Below, piece by piece: positions 18,717-28,258 of a DNA stretch of 64,000 nucleotides (position 1 is its first letter; the number at the start of each line of letters is the position of its first letter). The position numbers and the translations under genes are program-made. The DNA lies in assembly GCA_947499305.1 (NCBI GenBank), contig CANMNN010000021.1:16072-80071 (forward strand). Direction: 5' to 3'. This stretch comes from an uncultured Arenicella sp. GTDB taxonomy: Bacteria > Pseudomonadota > Gammaproteobacteria > Arenicellales > Arenicellaceae. Under the pieces are notes generated by a model. It made no database searches. It was not told the DNA's origin and worked only from the letters and a program-made list of their open reading frames with translations.

Positions 18717-18738
18717 TTGTTTACGAAACTGTAAACAA
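18717..18738. promoter_or_regulatory. Operator-like inverted repeat TTGTTTAC-N6-GTAAACAA
   Basis: Perfect 8-bp arms separated by GAAACT, about 95 bp before the start of the redoxin/monooxygenase gene. The core GTTTAC-N6-GTAAAC recurs at 62613-62630 beside a tetR gene, which suggests a TetR-type operator controlling the downstream operon. Confidence 0.5.
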
Positions 18739-18832
18739 ATATCAGTTATAGGCTAGAATATTGACGAGGCGTGTACTCAAGCTATGTATTATTTGTGCAT
18801 ATTCGATAATTATAAAAAGTGGAGAGAGGCTG

Positions 18833-20833
18833 GTGAGTAGTCAACCAAACCTAAAATTATTTCAAGGCATCTTACGCAAGCTAGGCTTTATCGTTGCGTT
18901 AACAACAGTAGCATCTTTATCGATAGCGACTGAATCAAGTGACGTGCTAAAGGCCGACAATTTCGTATTGATCGATCACAAAGGAAAAGCACACGAGCTT
19001 CATTACCATCGAGATGGCAAGGCCGTGGTGATTATTTCTCAGGGCAATGGGTGTCAAATCGTGAGATCCAACCTTGAAGACCTTCGCTCCATTCGCGATG
19101 ACTACGCTGATCATGGTGTTGAAATTTTGATGCTTAACGCTAATCAGCAAGACAGTAGAGCCGCAATCGCAGAAGAAGCCGAAGAATGGGGGGCCGATTT
19201 CCCAGTTCTCAAAGATCGAACCCAAATGATTGCCAAGTCGCTAAAACTTGATCGCACTGGGGAAGTATTGGTGATTAACCCTCAAAACTGGCAAGTCGTT
19301 TACCGTGGACCAATCAGTGACCGCGTTGACTATGAGCGTCAAAAAGATAAGGCCAGCAAAACATATGTTCGAGATGCACTTGATGCGCTTATAGCCGGAG
19401 AAGAGGTGGCGGTGAGCAAGGTGACATCGCCAGGTTGTATTATCAACTATGACAAGATTAATGGCGCGGCCATCAGTTATGCAGATACGATTGTCCCTAT
19501 TTTGAAGGAAAATTGCGTAGCCTGTCACGTGCAAGGAGGCATCGCCCCTTGGGCAATGTCTGAATACGCAATGATTAAAGGCTTTGCCCCAATGATGCGT
19601 GAAGTTGTTCGCACTAAACGTATGCCTCCTTGGCATGCCGACCCTGAAATCGGGCATTGGCGTAATGAGGTGGGCATGAGCGACGAAGATACCAAAACAC
19701 TGATTTCGTGGATCGAGGCTGGTGCGCCAAGGGGGGATGGTGAGGACGGTTTAAAAGCGGTTCCAGAACTGAGTGATCAATGGACACTTGGAGAGCCCGA
19801 CCTGATTATCGATATTCCAGCGTTTGAAGTGCCTGCATCTGGCACGGTGGACTACCAGTTCCCGAACGTTCCAAACCCCTACGATAAAGACGTTTGGGTT
19901 GTTGCCGCCGAAGTAATACCGGGTGACCCGAAAGCAGTTCATCATATTCTGGCTGGCTCATCGGAGCGGCAGCTTGAAGGTAAGCTATCTGAAATTTTCG
20001 AGAACTTTATCATCACCTATGCGCCCGGCAATGAAGCATCAGAAATGCCGAACGGCACCGGTGTATTTGTGCCCAAGGGCGGTGTGTATCAATTTCAAAT
20101 GCACTATACGCCCTACGGCAAGAAAACAGTAGATCGGAGCAAAATAGGATTGTTCTTCTCAGACACTCCACCTAAGAACTTTTATCGAGAACAAGTCATT
20201 GTAAACTGGAACCTTGAAATTCCTGCCAATGCTGAAGTCCATGAAGAAAAGGCCTATTTCCTGTTTGATAAAGATGCCGACATCCATGCTTTATTCCCGC
20301 ACTCTCATTATCGGGGCGTGAGCTCAACATTTGATGTTGAATATCCTGATGGCAAAGTTGAGACAATTTTATCAGTCCCCAACTACGACTTTAATTGGCA
20401 ACGCACCTATCAATTTGAGAAGCCAAAAAGAATACCCGCTGGCTCGAAGATGATTCACCGAACTATCTATAACAATTCGTCCAAAAACAGAGGCAATCCT
20501 GCGCCTGATCAAGCCGTATATTGGGGCCTTCAATCAGAAGAGGAAATGCTCTACGGTTCAGTTGGCTATAGCTGGGTAGATGAATCAACCGACAAACCGA
20601 TTCACAATTCACAGCGTGCAGAACTGTTTCAAATGATGGGAATGCTAGACAAGAACCTCGATGGTAAACTTGCGCCGCCCGAGCTCAGCCGACAATTAAA
20701 GCGCTTCGTCGGAGACCGCTTTTCTGAATTTGATAAGAGTGCGGACGGCGGCTTAGACATGCGGGAACTTGGTGGCGTATATCAAGCAATGAGTAAAGCT
20801 AAACGGGCGCAAACAGCCAAAGTTGATGATTAA
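18833..20833 (+). CDS. Redoxin - cytochrome c - copper monooxygenase - EF-hand fusion protein
   Basis: A 666-residue exported protein. I chose GTG at 18833, which has GGAGAG a few bases before it. Order of parts: membrane-spanning signal (about 17-32); thioredoxin/redoxin domain to about 200 with GNGC in the place of the usual peroxidatic motif; a c-type haem site CVACH at 228-232 with a later MPPW; a copper type II ascorbate-dependent monooxygenase-like region with paired His (370-371), MHY (His424) and HSHYRG (His490, His492); and two EF-hand loops near 606 and 634. It probably does redox or oxygenation chemistry in the periplasm. Its stop is 3 bp before the HMG-CoA reductase start. Confidence 0.85.
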   Translation: MSSQPNLKLFQGILRKLGFIVALTTVASLSIATESSDVLKADNFVLIDHKGKAHELHYHRDGKAVVIISQGNGCQIVRSNLEDLRSIRDDYADHGVEILMLNANQQDSRAAIAEEAEEWGADFPVLKDRTQMIAKSLKLDRTGEVLVINPQNWQVVYRGPISDRVDYERQKDKASKTYVRDALDALIAGEEVAVSKVTSPGCIINYDKINGAAISYADTIVPILKENCVACHVQGGIAPWAMSEYAMIKGFAPMMREVVRTKRMPPWHADPEIGHWRNEVGMSDEDTKTLISWIEAGAPRGDGEDGLKAVPELSDQWTLGEPDLIIDIPAFEVPASGTVDYQFPNVPNPYDKDVWVVAAEVIPGDPKAVHHILAGSSERQLEGKLSEIFENFIITYAPGNEASEMPNGTGVFVPKGGVYQFQMHYTPYGKKTVDRSKIGLFFSDTPPKNFYREQVIVNWNLEIPANAEVHEEKAYFLFDKDADIHALFPHSHYRGVSSTFDVEYPDGKVETILSVPNYDFNWQRTYQFEKPKRIPAGSKMIHRTIYNNSSKNRGNPAPDQAVYWGLQSEEEMLYGSVGYSWVDESTDKPIHNSQRAELFQMMGMLDKNLDGKLAPPELSRQLKRFVGDRFSEFDKSADGGLDMRELGGVYQAMSKAKRAQTAKVDD

Positions 20834-20836
20834 TTC

Positions 20837-22012
20837 ATGAACGACTCAACGAAGAAGATCCCTCGCTCGGCAGATAACTACTCAGCCGAGGCAATCGCAG
20901 AGCGTCAGAAATTCATTGCAGCTAAAACGGGCGTCGAGCTAAAGCACGTTGCCCACAGCTCGCATAAACTGGACAGCCTTAAGGGCAATATAGAAAACCC
21001 GATTGGTGTCGCGCAGGTTCCCATTGGCCTAGCGGGGCCAGTACGTATTAATGGTGAACATGCAAAGGGGGATTTCTATATACCAATGGCGACTACCGAA
21101 GGCACGTTGGTTGCCAGCTACAGTCGAGGAATGCGTGTATTAACCGAGGTTGGTGGCGTTAAAACCACTGTAATCGAACGCTATATGCAACGCGCCCCTG
21201 TATTTCATTTTGATAATGCACAAGACGCCCGTGAATTCGGCATTTGGTTCAATGAAAATCTAAGTGAAATTCGCGAAGTCGCCGAGTCAACAACCTCCGT
21301 CGGAAAGCTTTCACACGTCGAACAATATGGCGTATCTAGAATGCGCTTCACCCGATTCAACTACACAACGGGGGATGCCGCTGGTCAAAACATGTGCGGT
21401 AAAGCAACCTTTGCCGCCTGTAATTGGATTGCGGATAACTATCCAAAATTAAATCGCTACACCCTCTCTGGCGCCATCGATACTGATAAAAAGCATTCGC
21501 AACTCAATACTCTAAACTCACGAGGTGCGAGAGTTGTCGCCGAAGCGGTAATACCTCGAGACGTTGCTAAGTCTATTTTACGTGTGGACACCAAGGATTT
21601 ATTTGATGTCCGCCAAGTAAATAATGTCGGCGGCATGTTAGCGGGAACGAGTAATAATGGTGCACACTCGGCAAATGGCTTAACCGCCATTTTTATCGCG
21701 ACGGGTCAAGACGCCGCGAACATAGCCGAATCTCAGGCCGCTATCGTGTATTCGGACTTAATGGAAAATGGCGATTTGTATTGGAGCATCACATTACCAT
21801 CCGTGATCGTCGCCAGCTATGGCGGCGGCACCGGCCTTGGCACCCAGCGCGAGTGCTTGGAAATGATGGGCTGTTACGGCAACGATCGAGCGCTTAAATT
21901 AGCCGAAATCTGTGCAGCGACAGTCCTTGCAGGTGAGATCTCTTTAGGCGCTGCAGTATTGGCTGGAGACTGGGTTTCTAGTCACGATAAGTTGGGGCGA
22001 AACAGGCCTTGA
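20837..22012 (+). CDS. HMG-CoA reductase, class I type
   Basis: A 391-residue enzyme reducing 3-hydroxy-3-methylglutaryl-CoA to mevalonate, probably with NADPH. The four catalytic positions are present: Glu88 (TTEGTLVAS), Lys218 (DTDKK), Asp292 (TGQDAAN) and His383 (SSHDKLGRNRP). ENPIGVAQVPIGLAGP and GGGTGLGTQRECLEMMG are further class I signatures, and the DKK motif separates it from class II. The membrane domain of eukaryotic enzymes is absent. Most gammaproteobacteria make isoprenoids by the MEP route, so a mevalonate enzyme here is notable. Tightly joined to the preceding gene; no other mevalonate genes are in the window. Confidence 0.92.
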   Translation: MNDSTKKIPRSADNYSAEAIAERQKFIAAKTGVELKHVAHSSHKLDSLKGNIENPIGVAQVPIGLAGPVRINGEHAKGDFYIPMATTEGTLVASYSRGMRVLTEVGGVKTTVIERYMQRAPVFHFDNAQDAREFGIWFNENLSEIREVAESTTSVGKLSHVEQYGVSRMRFTRFNYTTGDAAGQNMCGKATFAACNWIADNYPKLNRYTLSGAIDTDKKHSQLNTLNSRGARVVAEAVIPRDVAKSILRVDTKDLFDVRQVNNVGGMLAGTSNNGAHSANGLTAIFIATGQDAANIAESQAAIVYSDLMENGDLYWSITLPSVIVASYGGGTGLGTQRECLEMMGCYGNDRALKLAEICAATVLAGEISLGAAVLAGDWVSSHDKLGRNRP

Positions 22013-22088
22013 GCCGTAAAACGGCCACGCTGATCAATCCTTTTGCGGTGAAACTATCTATCTGTAAACCAGCCGCTCGGTAGCAACT

Positions 22089-22928
22089 TCAACGTATTGA
22101 CTTTCGGTAAGCCCGACTCATAGGCACAGTGTCACCCGAATCAAGCAAGATACGAGCATCCCCGTTCTCGAATGGCTTAATTTCCTCGAGATGGTCTAGG
22201 TTAATAATATGAGAACGATGGACCCGTCTAAATTTATCATCATCGAGACGCTGCTCAATCTTTATCATAGTCTCTCGCAGCGGGTAAACGCGGTCAGCGA
22301 TATGAATGTTGACGTAGTTTCCAGCTGCTTCTATTCGCTCGATATCACAGACTTTTATCAAAAACTCTCGACCTAGTTTCTTGACAAGTATACGTTTTGG
22401 TTTTACCTCTGCCACCTTATGAGCATCAGTGTCTGACACATCCAACAAGCTAGCTTCCCCCTGCAAGCGCAAGATGAGGTGACGATACAAATATACTATT
22501 ACTAAAACAGTAGCGTAGGTTTGCGCGTCCTTTAAGTACTCGTAAAAAAACTGCTCAGAAATTTCTCCAAAATCGTAAAACGAGTGATTGAACCAATACA
22601 CTACTTTTCGAATGCCAACCATCATTGCAACATGCAGGGCTGAAAAAACAATGCTAAACCCAATGTGGGCTGGTACAGACACTTTAAAGTTTGACCAGCG
22701 CAATGGAAGGCGATTATCAAAATACAATATAAGCGGGATCAGTGCGAGAACAACGATCATGCTACTCGCCTCCCACGAAAGTATCTCCCAGTTTTGTATG
22801 TCTATACCATGCCTATTGGCATCCATTCTTTGCACGATTGACCCGCTTATGAAGAAAGCAATCGCAAGAATCACCCAAAAGCCAGTTTCAAAGCGTTTGC
22901 GAATTTGTAAGTACCGATCCAGAGTCAT
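22089..22928 (-). CDS. Membrane-anchored LytTR-type transcription regulator
   Basis: A 279-residue protein. Four hydrophobic segments (about 17-35, 52-70, 86-108, 135-152) form a membrane input part, and residues 178-279 are a LytTR DNA-binding domain: FLIKVCDIERIEAAGNYVNIH, YPLRETM and FRRVHRSHIINLDHLEEI. There is no receiver domain, so a membrane signal rather than phosphorylation should drive it. It is transcribed away from the acyltransferase gene at 23113 (184 bp between), which is the obvious candidate target. Convergent with HMG-CoA reductase, 76 bp between stops. Confidence 0.87.
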   Translation of the reverse strand: MTLDRYLQIRKRFETGFWVILAIAFFISGSIVQRMDANRHGIDIQNWEILSWEASSMIVVLALIPLILYFDNRLPLRWSNFKVSVPAHIGFSIVFSALHVAMMVGIRKVVYWFNHSFYDFGEISEQFFYEYLKDAQTYATVLVIVYLYRHLILRLQGEASLLDVSDTDAHKVAEVKPKRILVKKLGREFLIKVCDIERIEAAGNYVNIHIADRVYPLRETMIKIEQRLDDDKFRRVHRSHIINLDHLEEIKPFENGDARILLDSGDTVPMSRAYRKSIR

Positions 22929-23112
22929 AAAAGCGTATTAGAATAATTTTCACAAAGAGCACAAATCACATGAAAGCCCTAAAGCGGGCATTAACTCATC
23001 ATTATATGACCACGGTTCATCACTGAGGGCCATCCATTCGTCACATGTGCATTGATACAAAAGGGCAATCAGCTTGAAATAAACAAATCTAAAAACCACA
23101 CCACATGGAAAC

Positions 23113-24261
23113 ATGAACCACACCAACATATCAAGACGTTACGACATAGACGCGCTACGTGTAATGGCATTTTCAATTTTGATTGTTTACCACGTTGCAA
23201 TGTTCTATGTGGAAAACTGGGGTTGGCATATCAAAAGCGAGTATCAATATGATTGGGTGAAGTTTCCAATGCTTCTGGTTAACCAGTGGCGAATGCCTCT
23301 ATTGTTCCTGGTATCGGGTATTGCGTCGAGCTTCTTACTAAGAAAGCTCAAGATTGTCGATTTCATTAAAAGCCGAAGCCTTCGTTTATTGGTTCCATTT
23401 ATCGTTGGCTTGATTTTAGTTGTACCACCTCAAGCATATATCCAAGCTCTTTCAAACGGGTCAATCTCCTCTCATTATGGAGAGCTATCCTACGCGGATT
23501 TCTTGATTCGATATTTCACGTTTCAAGGCTGGCCATCGGGAGCCTTTGACGGCGCCGAATACGGGTTTACATGGAACCACCTATGGTTCATACCGTATCT
23601 ATTCTTTTACACACTCGCACTGGTACCGCTGGTGATAGTGAGCCGTAGTAAGCTATCGAAAATCAAGTTATACAGAGTCAATAAGACCTCCCTAGTTTTA
23701 GTTCCGGTGTTAATCCAAATCGCGTGGCAGATCATATTGAATGACGAAAAAGAAATCTCTCACGCCTTGATAGACGATTGGTACGCACACGCAATGTATG
23801 GCACCTTCTTTCTAATCGGCTATATAATTTCCGACAAGCCCTGCGTTTGGCAAACAATAAGCAAATTACGTTGGGTATCTTTTCTAGGGGCAGTTCTATG
23901 CTATTGCATCTTGATTTTACTCTGGTTCAAATTCAATCAGTACGAATGGCAAGATCATCTAGAAGGAGTAATCGCAACACTTAACCAATGGCTATGGTTA
24001 CTAGCGATTTTAGGCTGGTCAGCTAGACTACTAAACCACGAACGTTCATGGTTAAAGCATGCCAATAATTGCGTATACCCGTGGTACATCCTTCACCAAA
24101 CAATAACAATCGTTGCCGCCTATTTTTTAGCTAAATTTTCTCTCGGCGGGCCCACTGAATTTGCCCTAGTGCTATCGATTACCGTTATCGGCTGCTGGTT
24201 AATAACTGAGCACATCATTCGCCGATGGAAAACACTAAAGTTTCTATTCGGCATGAAATAA
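23113..24261 (+). CDS. Acyltransferase-3/OpgC-like membrane acyltransferase
   Basis: A 382-residue polytopic protein of about ten helices. The N-terminal RRYDIDALRVMAFSILIVYH, with the catalytic-type His of the acyltransferase-3 fold, and WRMPLLFLVSGIASSFLL are the family hallmarks. NHLWFIPYLFFYTLALVPL is the second signature. Relatives transfer acyl or succinyl groups to periplasmic glucans, lipopolysaccharide or antibiotics. The ATG has a short GGA nearby. Divergent from the LytTR regulator and followed by an inverted-repeat region; the acceptor is unknown. Confidence 0.85.
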   Translation: MNHTNISRRYDIDALRVMAFSILIVYHVAMFYVENWGWHIKSEYQYDWVKFPMLLVNQWRMPLLFLVSGIASSFLLRKLKIVDFIKSRSLRLLVPFIVGLILVVPPQAYIQALSNGSISSHYGELSYADFLIRYFTFQGWPSGAFDGAEYGFTWNHLWFIPYLFFYTLALVPLVIVSRSKLSKIKLYRVNKTSLVLVPVLIQIAWQIILNDEKEISHALIDDWYAHAMYGTFFLIGYIISDKPCVWQTISKLRWVSFLGAVLCYCILILLWFKFNQYEWQDHLEGVIATLNQWLWLLAILGWSARLLNHERSWLKHANNCVYPWYILHQTITIVAAYFLAKFSLGGPTEFALVLSITVIGCWLITEHIIRRWKTLKFLFGMK

Positions 24262-24286
24262 AACCCAATTTAATCGACTTCCTTTT

Positions 24287-24399
24287 CGGAAATGCTATCG
24301 GCACTAATAAAGTATTTTAAACTACCTAATCACAACGTTGCATCTATGACTTAAAAGTACAACGTTGTGACCAAGCAATCAATTGCGACAGCATTTCCG
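24287..24399. repeat. Nested inverted repeats between convergent genes
   Basis: Outer arms 24287-24300 and 24386-24399 match 13 of 14 bases as inverse complements (CGGAAATGCTATCG against CGACAGCATTTCCG). Inner arms 24331-24340 and 24360-24369 are perfect (CACAACGTTG and CAACGTTGTG). The structure lies between the ends of the convergent acyltransferase and DUF885 genes. No T-run follows, so a simple terminator is unlikely; a small non-autonomous element is possible. Confidence 0.55.
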
Positions 24400-24427
24400 G
24401 TTTCGAAAACGCCATTGGGCTTAAAGC

Positions 24428-26182
24428 CTATTGTTTTATCACAGAACGTTTTGTCACAGAACTGGTTTTCTCAATCCATTCTAGTGTTAGCTCCTCTAGC
24501 AGCTCTAAAGGTAAGCTCCCATTCGCTAACATTTGATCGTGAAAGGCGCGAATATCAAAATCATCACCCAATTCTTCTTCTGCTAGCGAACGCAGTTCGC
24601 GAATTTTTAGCTCACCGATTTTGTACGACAAGGCTTGCGCGGGCCAGGTAATATAACGATCAATCTGGCCCTCTACATCAGCCAAACTTAAGGCCGTATT
24701 TTCCGCTAGATAGTCAATCGCTTTTTGACGTGACCAACCTTTTGCATGCATTCCAGTGTCCACAACTAAGCGGCAGGCGCGCCACATTTCATAGGTTAGG
24801 CGACCAAAATCACTGTATGGGTCTTGATAAAACCCCATCTCTTTACCCAAGCGTTCGGAGTAAAGCCCCCAGCCTTCGCCATAAGCTGAGTGATAAAGCG
24901 TTTTACGAAACTCCGGCACGTTCAACTCCATCGCAATAGAACCTTGAAAATGATGCCCTGGCTCGGCTTCATGAAAGGTAAGCGCTTCTAAGTTATACAA
25001 TGGCTGACTAGCAAGATCACGAGTATCTAAAAAGTAGGTACCCGAGGTTTTGCCACTGCCATCTGAGGCGACGTAGTACGCGCCACCTCCTGGGCTTGAT
25101 TTAATATCAAAGGTGTTTCGAGGTAAGTGGCCAAACCACTTCGGCAATTGCGCCGCCATTTTGCGCGAGATGTAACTTGCTTTCTCAATTAGGTCTCTCG
25201 CCTCTGTGGTGTAAAATTGCTTGTCGGTTCTTAAGAATTTTACAAAGGCTTTGAAGTCACCTTTAAAACCAATTTTCTCAATCAATGCTTCCATCTCAGC
25301 ACGAATACGAGCGACCTCAGATAGCCCAAGGTCATAAATCTGATCCGCCGTGTAATCGCTTGTAGTGTGATACTCAATTAAATACTGATAGTAGTCTTTA
25401 CCACCCTTTAGAGCAGTGATACCAACTTCCTTGCGGCAGCTCGCCATGTACTCTTCCACGAAGAAAGTGTGAAAGCGCCGGTACTCGGGTATCACTGTAT
25501 TACTAATTAATTCCGCCCCCGCTTTAAGAATTCGCTTTCGCTCTAGCCCGCTTATTTCACTAGGCATGGATGCAAATGGTGCGTAAAAAACACTGGTCTT
25601 AACATCGTCAACAATGTGCTTTGAAATAGTTTTATCGTAACCATCAAAACTTTTGCAATAGTGCACATGGCCTTGTTGTATTGCCTCGCGTAAATCGACC
25701 AAGTATTGATCAAGGTAGCGCGGGTACTCAGCTAGACTAATGAGGTAATTGTCATAATCTTCTTTGCTGAGAAACGACATATTGCCTGGAGCCCCAGCAA
25801 AATAGGACGAGAAGCTTGAATAGTAATGAAGCGGATAATAGTGATCGAGTTGAGCATAGCTTAAAGCTTCAGCCTCGCGCTCATAGCGAAACAACCTAAA
25901 GTTAATCTGGTCTTTATCGCTTAAACCTGATGCGTCGATATTATCTAAACGACTCAAAATAATTTGATTAAACTCAGCTCGACGAGCACGACCAGCAGCA
26001 GAGACGTCTGGCAAACTGCCATTCATTCGAAAAGTGTCTGGGTCTTTACGAAAGAAGATTTGTTCTTTATTTGCTTGCGCCCAGTGGTCAGTCAAAATTT
26101 GGTCCAAGCTATCCTTGGCATGAGCCGACACAGGGGCAATTAGCGCGAGCAATATAAGTAGAGAGAATCGATTTATGGGCAT
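24428..26182 (-). CDS. DUF885-family secreted protein (predicted metallopeptidase-like)
   Basis: A 584-residue protein with a signal peptide (about residues 1-22, SAHA-KD). The DUF885 signature FHEAEPGHHFQ sits in the second half and resembles the HExxH zinc helix of distant M32-like metallopeptidases; the AYGEGWGLYSERL segment gives the second conserved Glu block and IGELKIRELRS the C-terminal one. Such proteins are exported in many marine bacteria and some cleave peptides. Single gene on the minus strand, followed by the inverted-repeat region. Confidence 0.88.
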   Translation of the reverse strand: MPINRFSLLILLALIAPVSAHAKDSLDQILTDHWAQANKEQIFFRKDPDTFRMNGSLPDVSAAGRARRAEFNQIILSRLDNIDASGLSDKDQINFRLFRYEREAEALSYAQLDHYYPLHYYSSFSSYFAGAPGNMSFLSKEDYDNYLISLAEYPRYLDQYLVDLREAIQQGHVHYCKSFDGYDKTISKHIVDDVKTSVFYAPFASMPSEISGLERKRILKAGAELISNTVIPEYRRFHTFFVEEYMASCRKEVGITALKGGKDYYQYLIEYHTTSDYTADQIYDLGLSEVARIRAEMEALIEKIGFKGDFKAFVKFLRTDKQFYTTEARDLIEKASYISRKMAAQLPKWFGHLPRNTFDIKSSPGGGAYYVASDGSGKTSGTYFLDTRDLASQPLYNLEALTFHEAEPGHHFQGSIAMELNVPEFRKTLYHSAYGEGWGLYSERLGKEMGFYQDPYSDFGRLTYEMWRACRLVVDTGMHAKGWSRQKAIDYLAENTALSLADVEGQIDRYITWPAQALSYKIGELKIRELRSLAEEELGDDFDIRAFHDQMLANGSLPLELLEELTLEWIEKTSSVTKRSVIKQ

Positions 26183-26281
26183 ATTTCTGTTGTATTAAAT
26201 TTTGAATTATCGTCAACGTAAACCATGATGATGCGCTGTTCTTAGGTTTTCCACAAGCGGTCACCCACCAACCTGTTTTAA

Positions 26282-28258
26282 TCAATCATCGGAATAATTT
26301 TCAAATTGACTGTATTCATCTACATCTACTTCCTGCTCAATGGAAGCTGCTTCTTCGTCTGCTATAGAGCCCTCGGCGGGAATAGATTCCTCACTTTGAA
26401 CAGCCTCATTGCCAGAGCTCGCAAGAGTGGCCCCGTCAGGCTTTTCAACTCTAAGAGGTTTTAATTCTCTGAATGTTGTCGCGATATCAGCATCACCGAT
26501 TTGCTCATCGCTAAGTAAATTTTTTTCATTCTCTTCTTCAGCATCGGCTTCAAGTGATTCGAGAGACTCGTGATACGGATCATCAGCGAGCTTCCACTGT
26601 CTTTGGCTTGCCACCACTTCATATCGATCAGTAACAGGGAAACCAGGTGGCCTAAGATTCTCTAATCGAGTATCGAAGACAATCTTAGTATCAAACCTAG
26701 GTTCAGTGGCAGTAATTGTTCCTGCGCTAACACTACCAAGAATATTGAGTGTACCAACTCGCTTACCACTAAGTTGACTTACTTCGAAGCGGCTTTTCGC
26801 ATATATCGCGGCATGAATATTCAGATCGCCATCGGCCATCTTTTTGCGCTTGCCTATCACAACGCTGCGGCCAGAAATTAGACCTAGAAAGTCGCCTCCC
26901 TCATCAATCGGCTTACTGCTCTCATAAACAAGATCTCCTTCGATGATGATTCTCTTAGGCGAGTACACCGCCACGGCGCCGTTAACCGTTCCGCTCAAAG
27001 TTAAGCTCACTCCCGGAGCGGCCAATATATAAAGCGGTCGATTACCAATATAATAGGGTCGCATTGCCCCAACTTCTTTGAAGGTCTGAATCAAATAACG
27101 GCCGTCATTAAGAAAAATAATGCGCGCATCTTTATCAATTAAAATCGAGTTAACGCTTTCGTCCGCATGCGCCTGAGCGAACAAAACACTTGGTTTTGGC
27201 ATCGCAATTTTTTTAACGCCCGTCTCGATTCCTGCACGAAAAAGTTCTCTACGCGAAACCTTACCTCTAACATCTACAAAGTACGACGCCGTTGTTACCT
27301 TACCGTGAAACAGGGGCGTACCTTGTTGATCGGCCATCAGGCTAATTTTGGTGTTCGAATGGAAGCGGCCGTCCATTTCGTCGTTATGTATGCTCACTCG
27401 ATGATCCCAATGATTAACGAATTGTGCAAAATTTGAGAACGCCATCTTTTTTAGTCGCATGCTTGTGGTTAGCTTTTTACCATCGCGTTTGGTTACCACC
27501 TCAACCATCACCTCGTCGGTGTGCATGTCGGTTTTGGCAGGTATTCTCTGAAAACTAACCTCGAAATTTTGATCCCCCTCTTGCCACTGTGTCGGCTCTT
27601 GTGAGTCGAGTTTTCTGGAGAAGGCTTTTGTCCAGCGCCTCATTTTTTTGTCGAGCATTTCTAACTCAACAGGGTTTAGCTTCTTGGAAACCGGTTCGAT
27701 CGACTCTGGATCAACAAGGTCAACATTGGGCTTCTGCGCCAACTTTATCTCAGAAGGAAAATTGGATGTAAGCAGCTCGGTCTGATCGTCTGGCTCATGA
27801 AGCAAACTCGCTTTTGAAAAAGCGTCGGCTATAATTTGATCGATTAGCGTTTTATCAGAAGGTGTTTGTGAGTCACTCGAAGCGGTCGTCTCTTCGGAGC
27901 TTGGTTTAAGCGATTCCTCAGCCTGCTCTTGCGCCCGAGCCATCTCTGGCATTGAATTCTCTACTGCAGACTCCTGACGCTTATCAATAGGAGTTTCCTG
28001 CGGTCGTATATCAGCGGGCTCGCCGAGCTTTGACTCGTTAATTGTATCGTGCTCGTCAACAGCCGTTTCCTTTAGGCCTTCGTAGGTACTGTTTTCTAAA
28101 GTCAGCGTTAGAACTCGATCTTGATTGGACGGAGTCGAAAATAATGAGATTCCCCAATCGCCGGTTAACACCAAGCCAAGGTGTACCACTAGCGCTGCGA
28201 AAAGCGCAAAACTCAAACGCCGATACCGGCGCTGACCTAAGAAAGCACGCAGACTCAA
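26282..28258 (-). CDS. TonB-like anchored unknown protein
   Basis: A 658-residue protein beginning with TTG (GGAGGG just upstream). Residues 13-38 are one membrane helix with VHLGLVL, as in TonB-type proteins. A long acidic Glu/Ser-rich linker (about 40-210) follows and is probably disordered. The middle (about 210-560) is strand-rich, with runs such as GVSLTLSGTVNGAVAVYSP and LNIHAAIYAKSRFEV that look like a beta-helix or pilus-accessory type fold. A second acidic tail ends the chain. No TonB C-terminal domain. Function unknown; a cell-envelope or assembly role is a guess. Confidence 0.6.
   Translation of the reverse strand: MSLRAFLGQRRYRRLSFALFAALVVHLGLVLTGDWGISLFSTPSNQDRVLTLTLENSTYEGLKETAVDEHDTINESKLGEPADIRPQETPIDKRQESAVENSMPEMARAQEQAEESLKPSSEETTASSDSQTPSDKTLIDQIIADAFSKASLLHEPDDQTELLTSNFPSEIKLAQKPNVDLVDPESIEPVSKKLNPVELEMLDKKMRRWTKAFSRKLDSQEPTQWQEGDQNFEVSFQRIPAKTDMHTDEVMVEVVTKRDGKKLTTSMRLKKMAFSNFAQFVNHWDHRVSIHNDEMDGRFHSNTKISLMADQQGTPLFHGKVTTASYFVDVRGKVSRRELFRAGIETGVKKIAMPKPSVLFAQAHADESVNSILIDKDARIIFLNDGRYLIQTFKEVGAMRPYYIGNRPLYILAAPGVSLTLSGTVNGAVAVYSPKRIIIEGDLVYESSKPIDEGGDFLGLISGRSVVIGKRKKMADGDLNIHAAIYAKSRFEVSQLSGKRVGTLNILGSVSAGTITATEPRFDTKIVFDTRLENLRPPGFPVTDRYEVVASQRQWKLADDPYHESLESLEADAEEENEKNLLSDEQIGDADIATTFRELKPLRVEKPDGATLASSGNEAVQSEESIPAEGSIADEEAASIEQEVDVDEYSQFENYSDD

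Noticed and set aside
24367..24651. 94-codon plus-strand ORF at the end of the DUF885 gene
   Set aside because: It overlaps the real gene antisense and starts inside the inverted repeat without a ribosome site.
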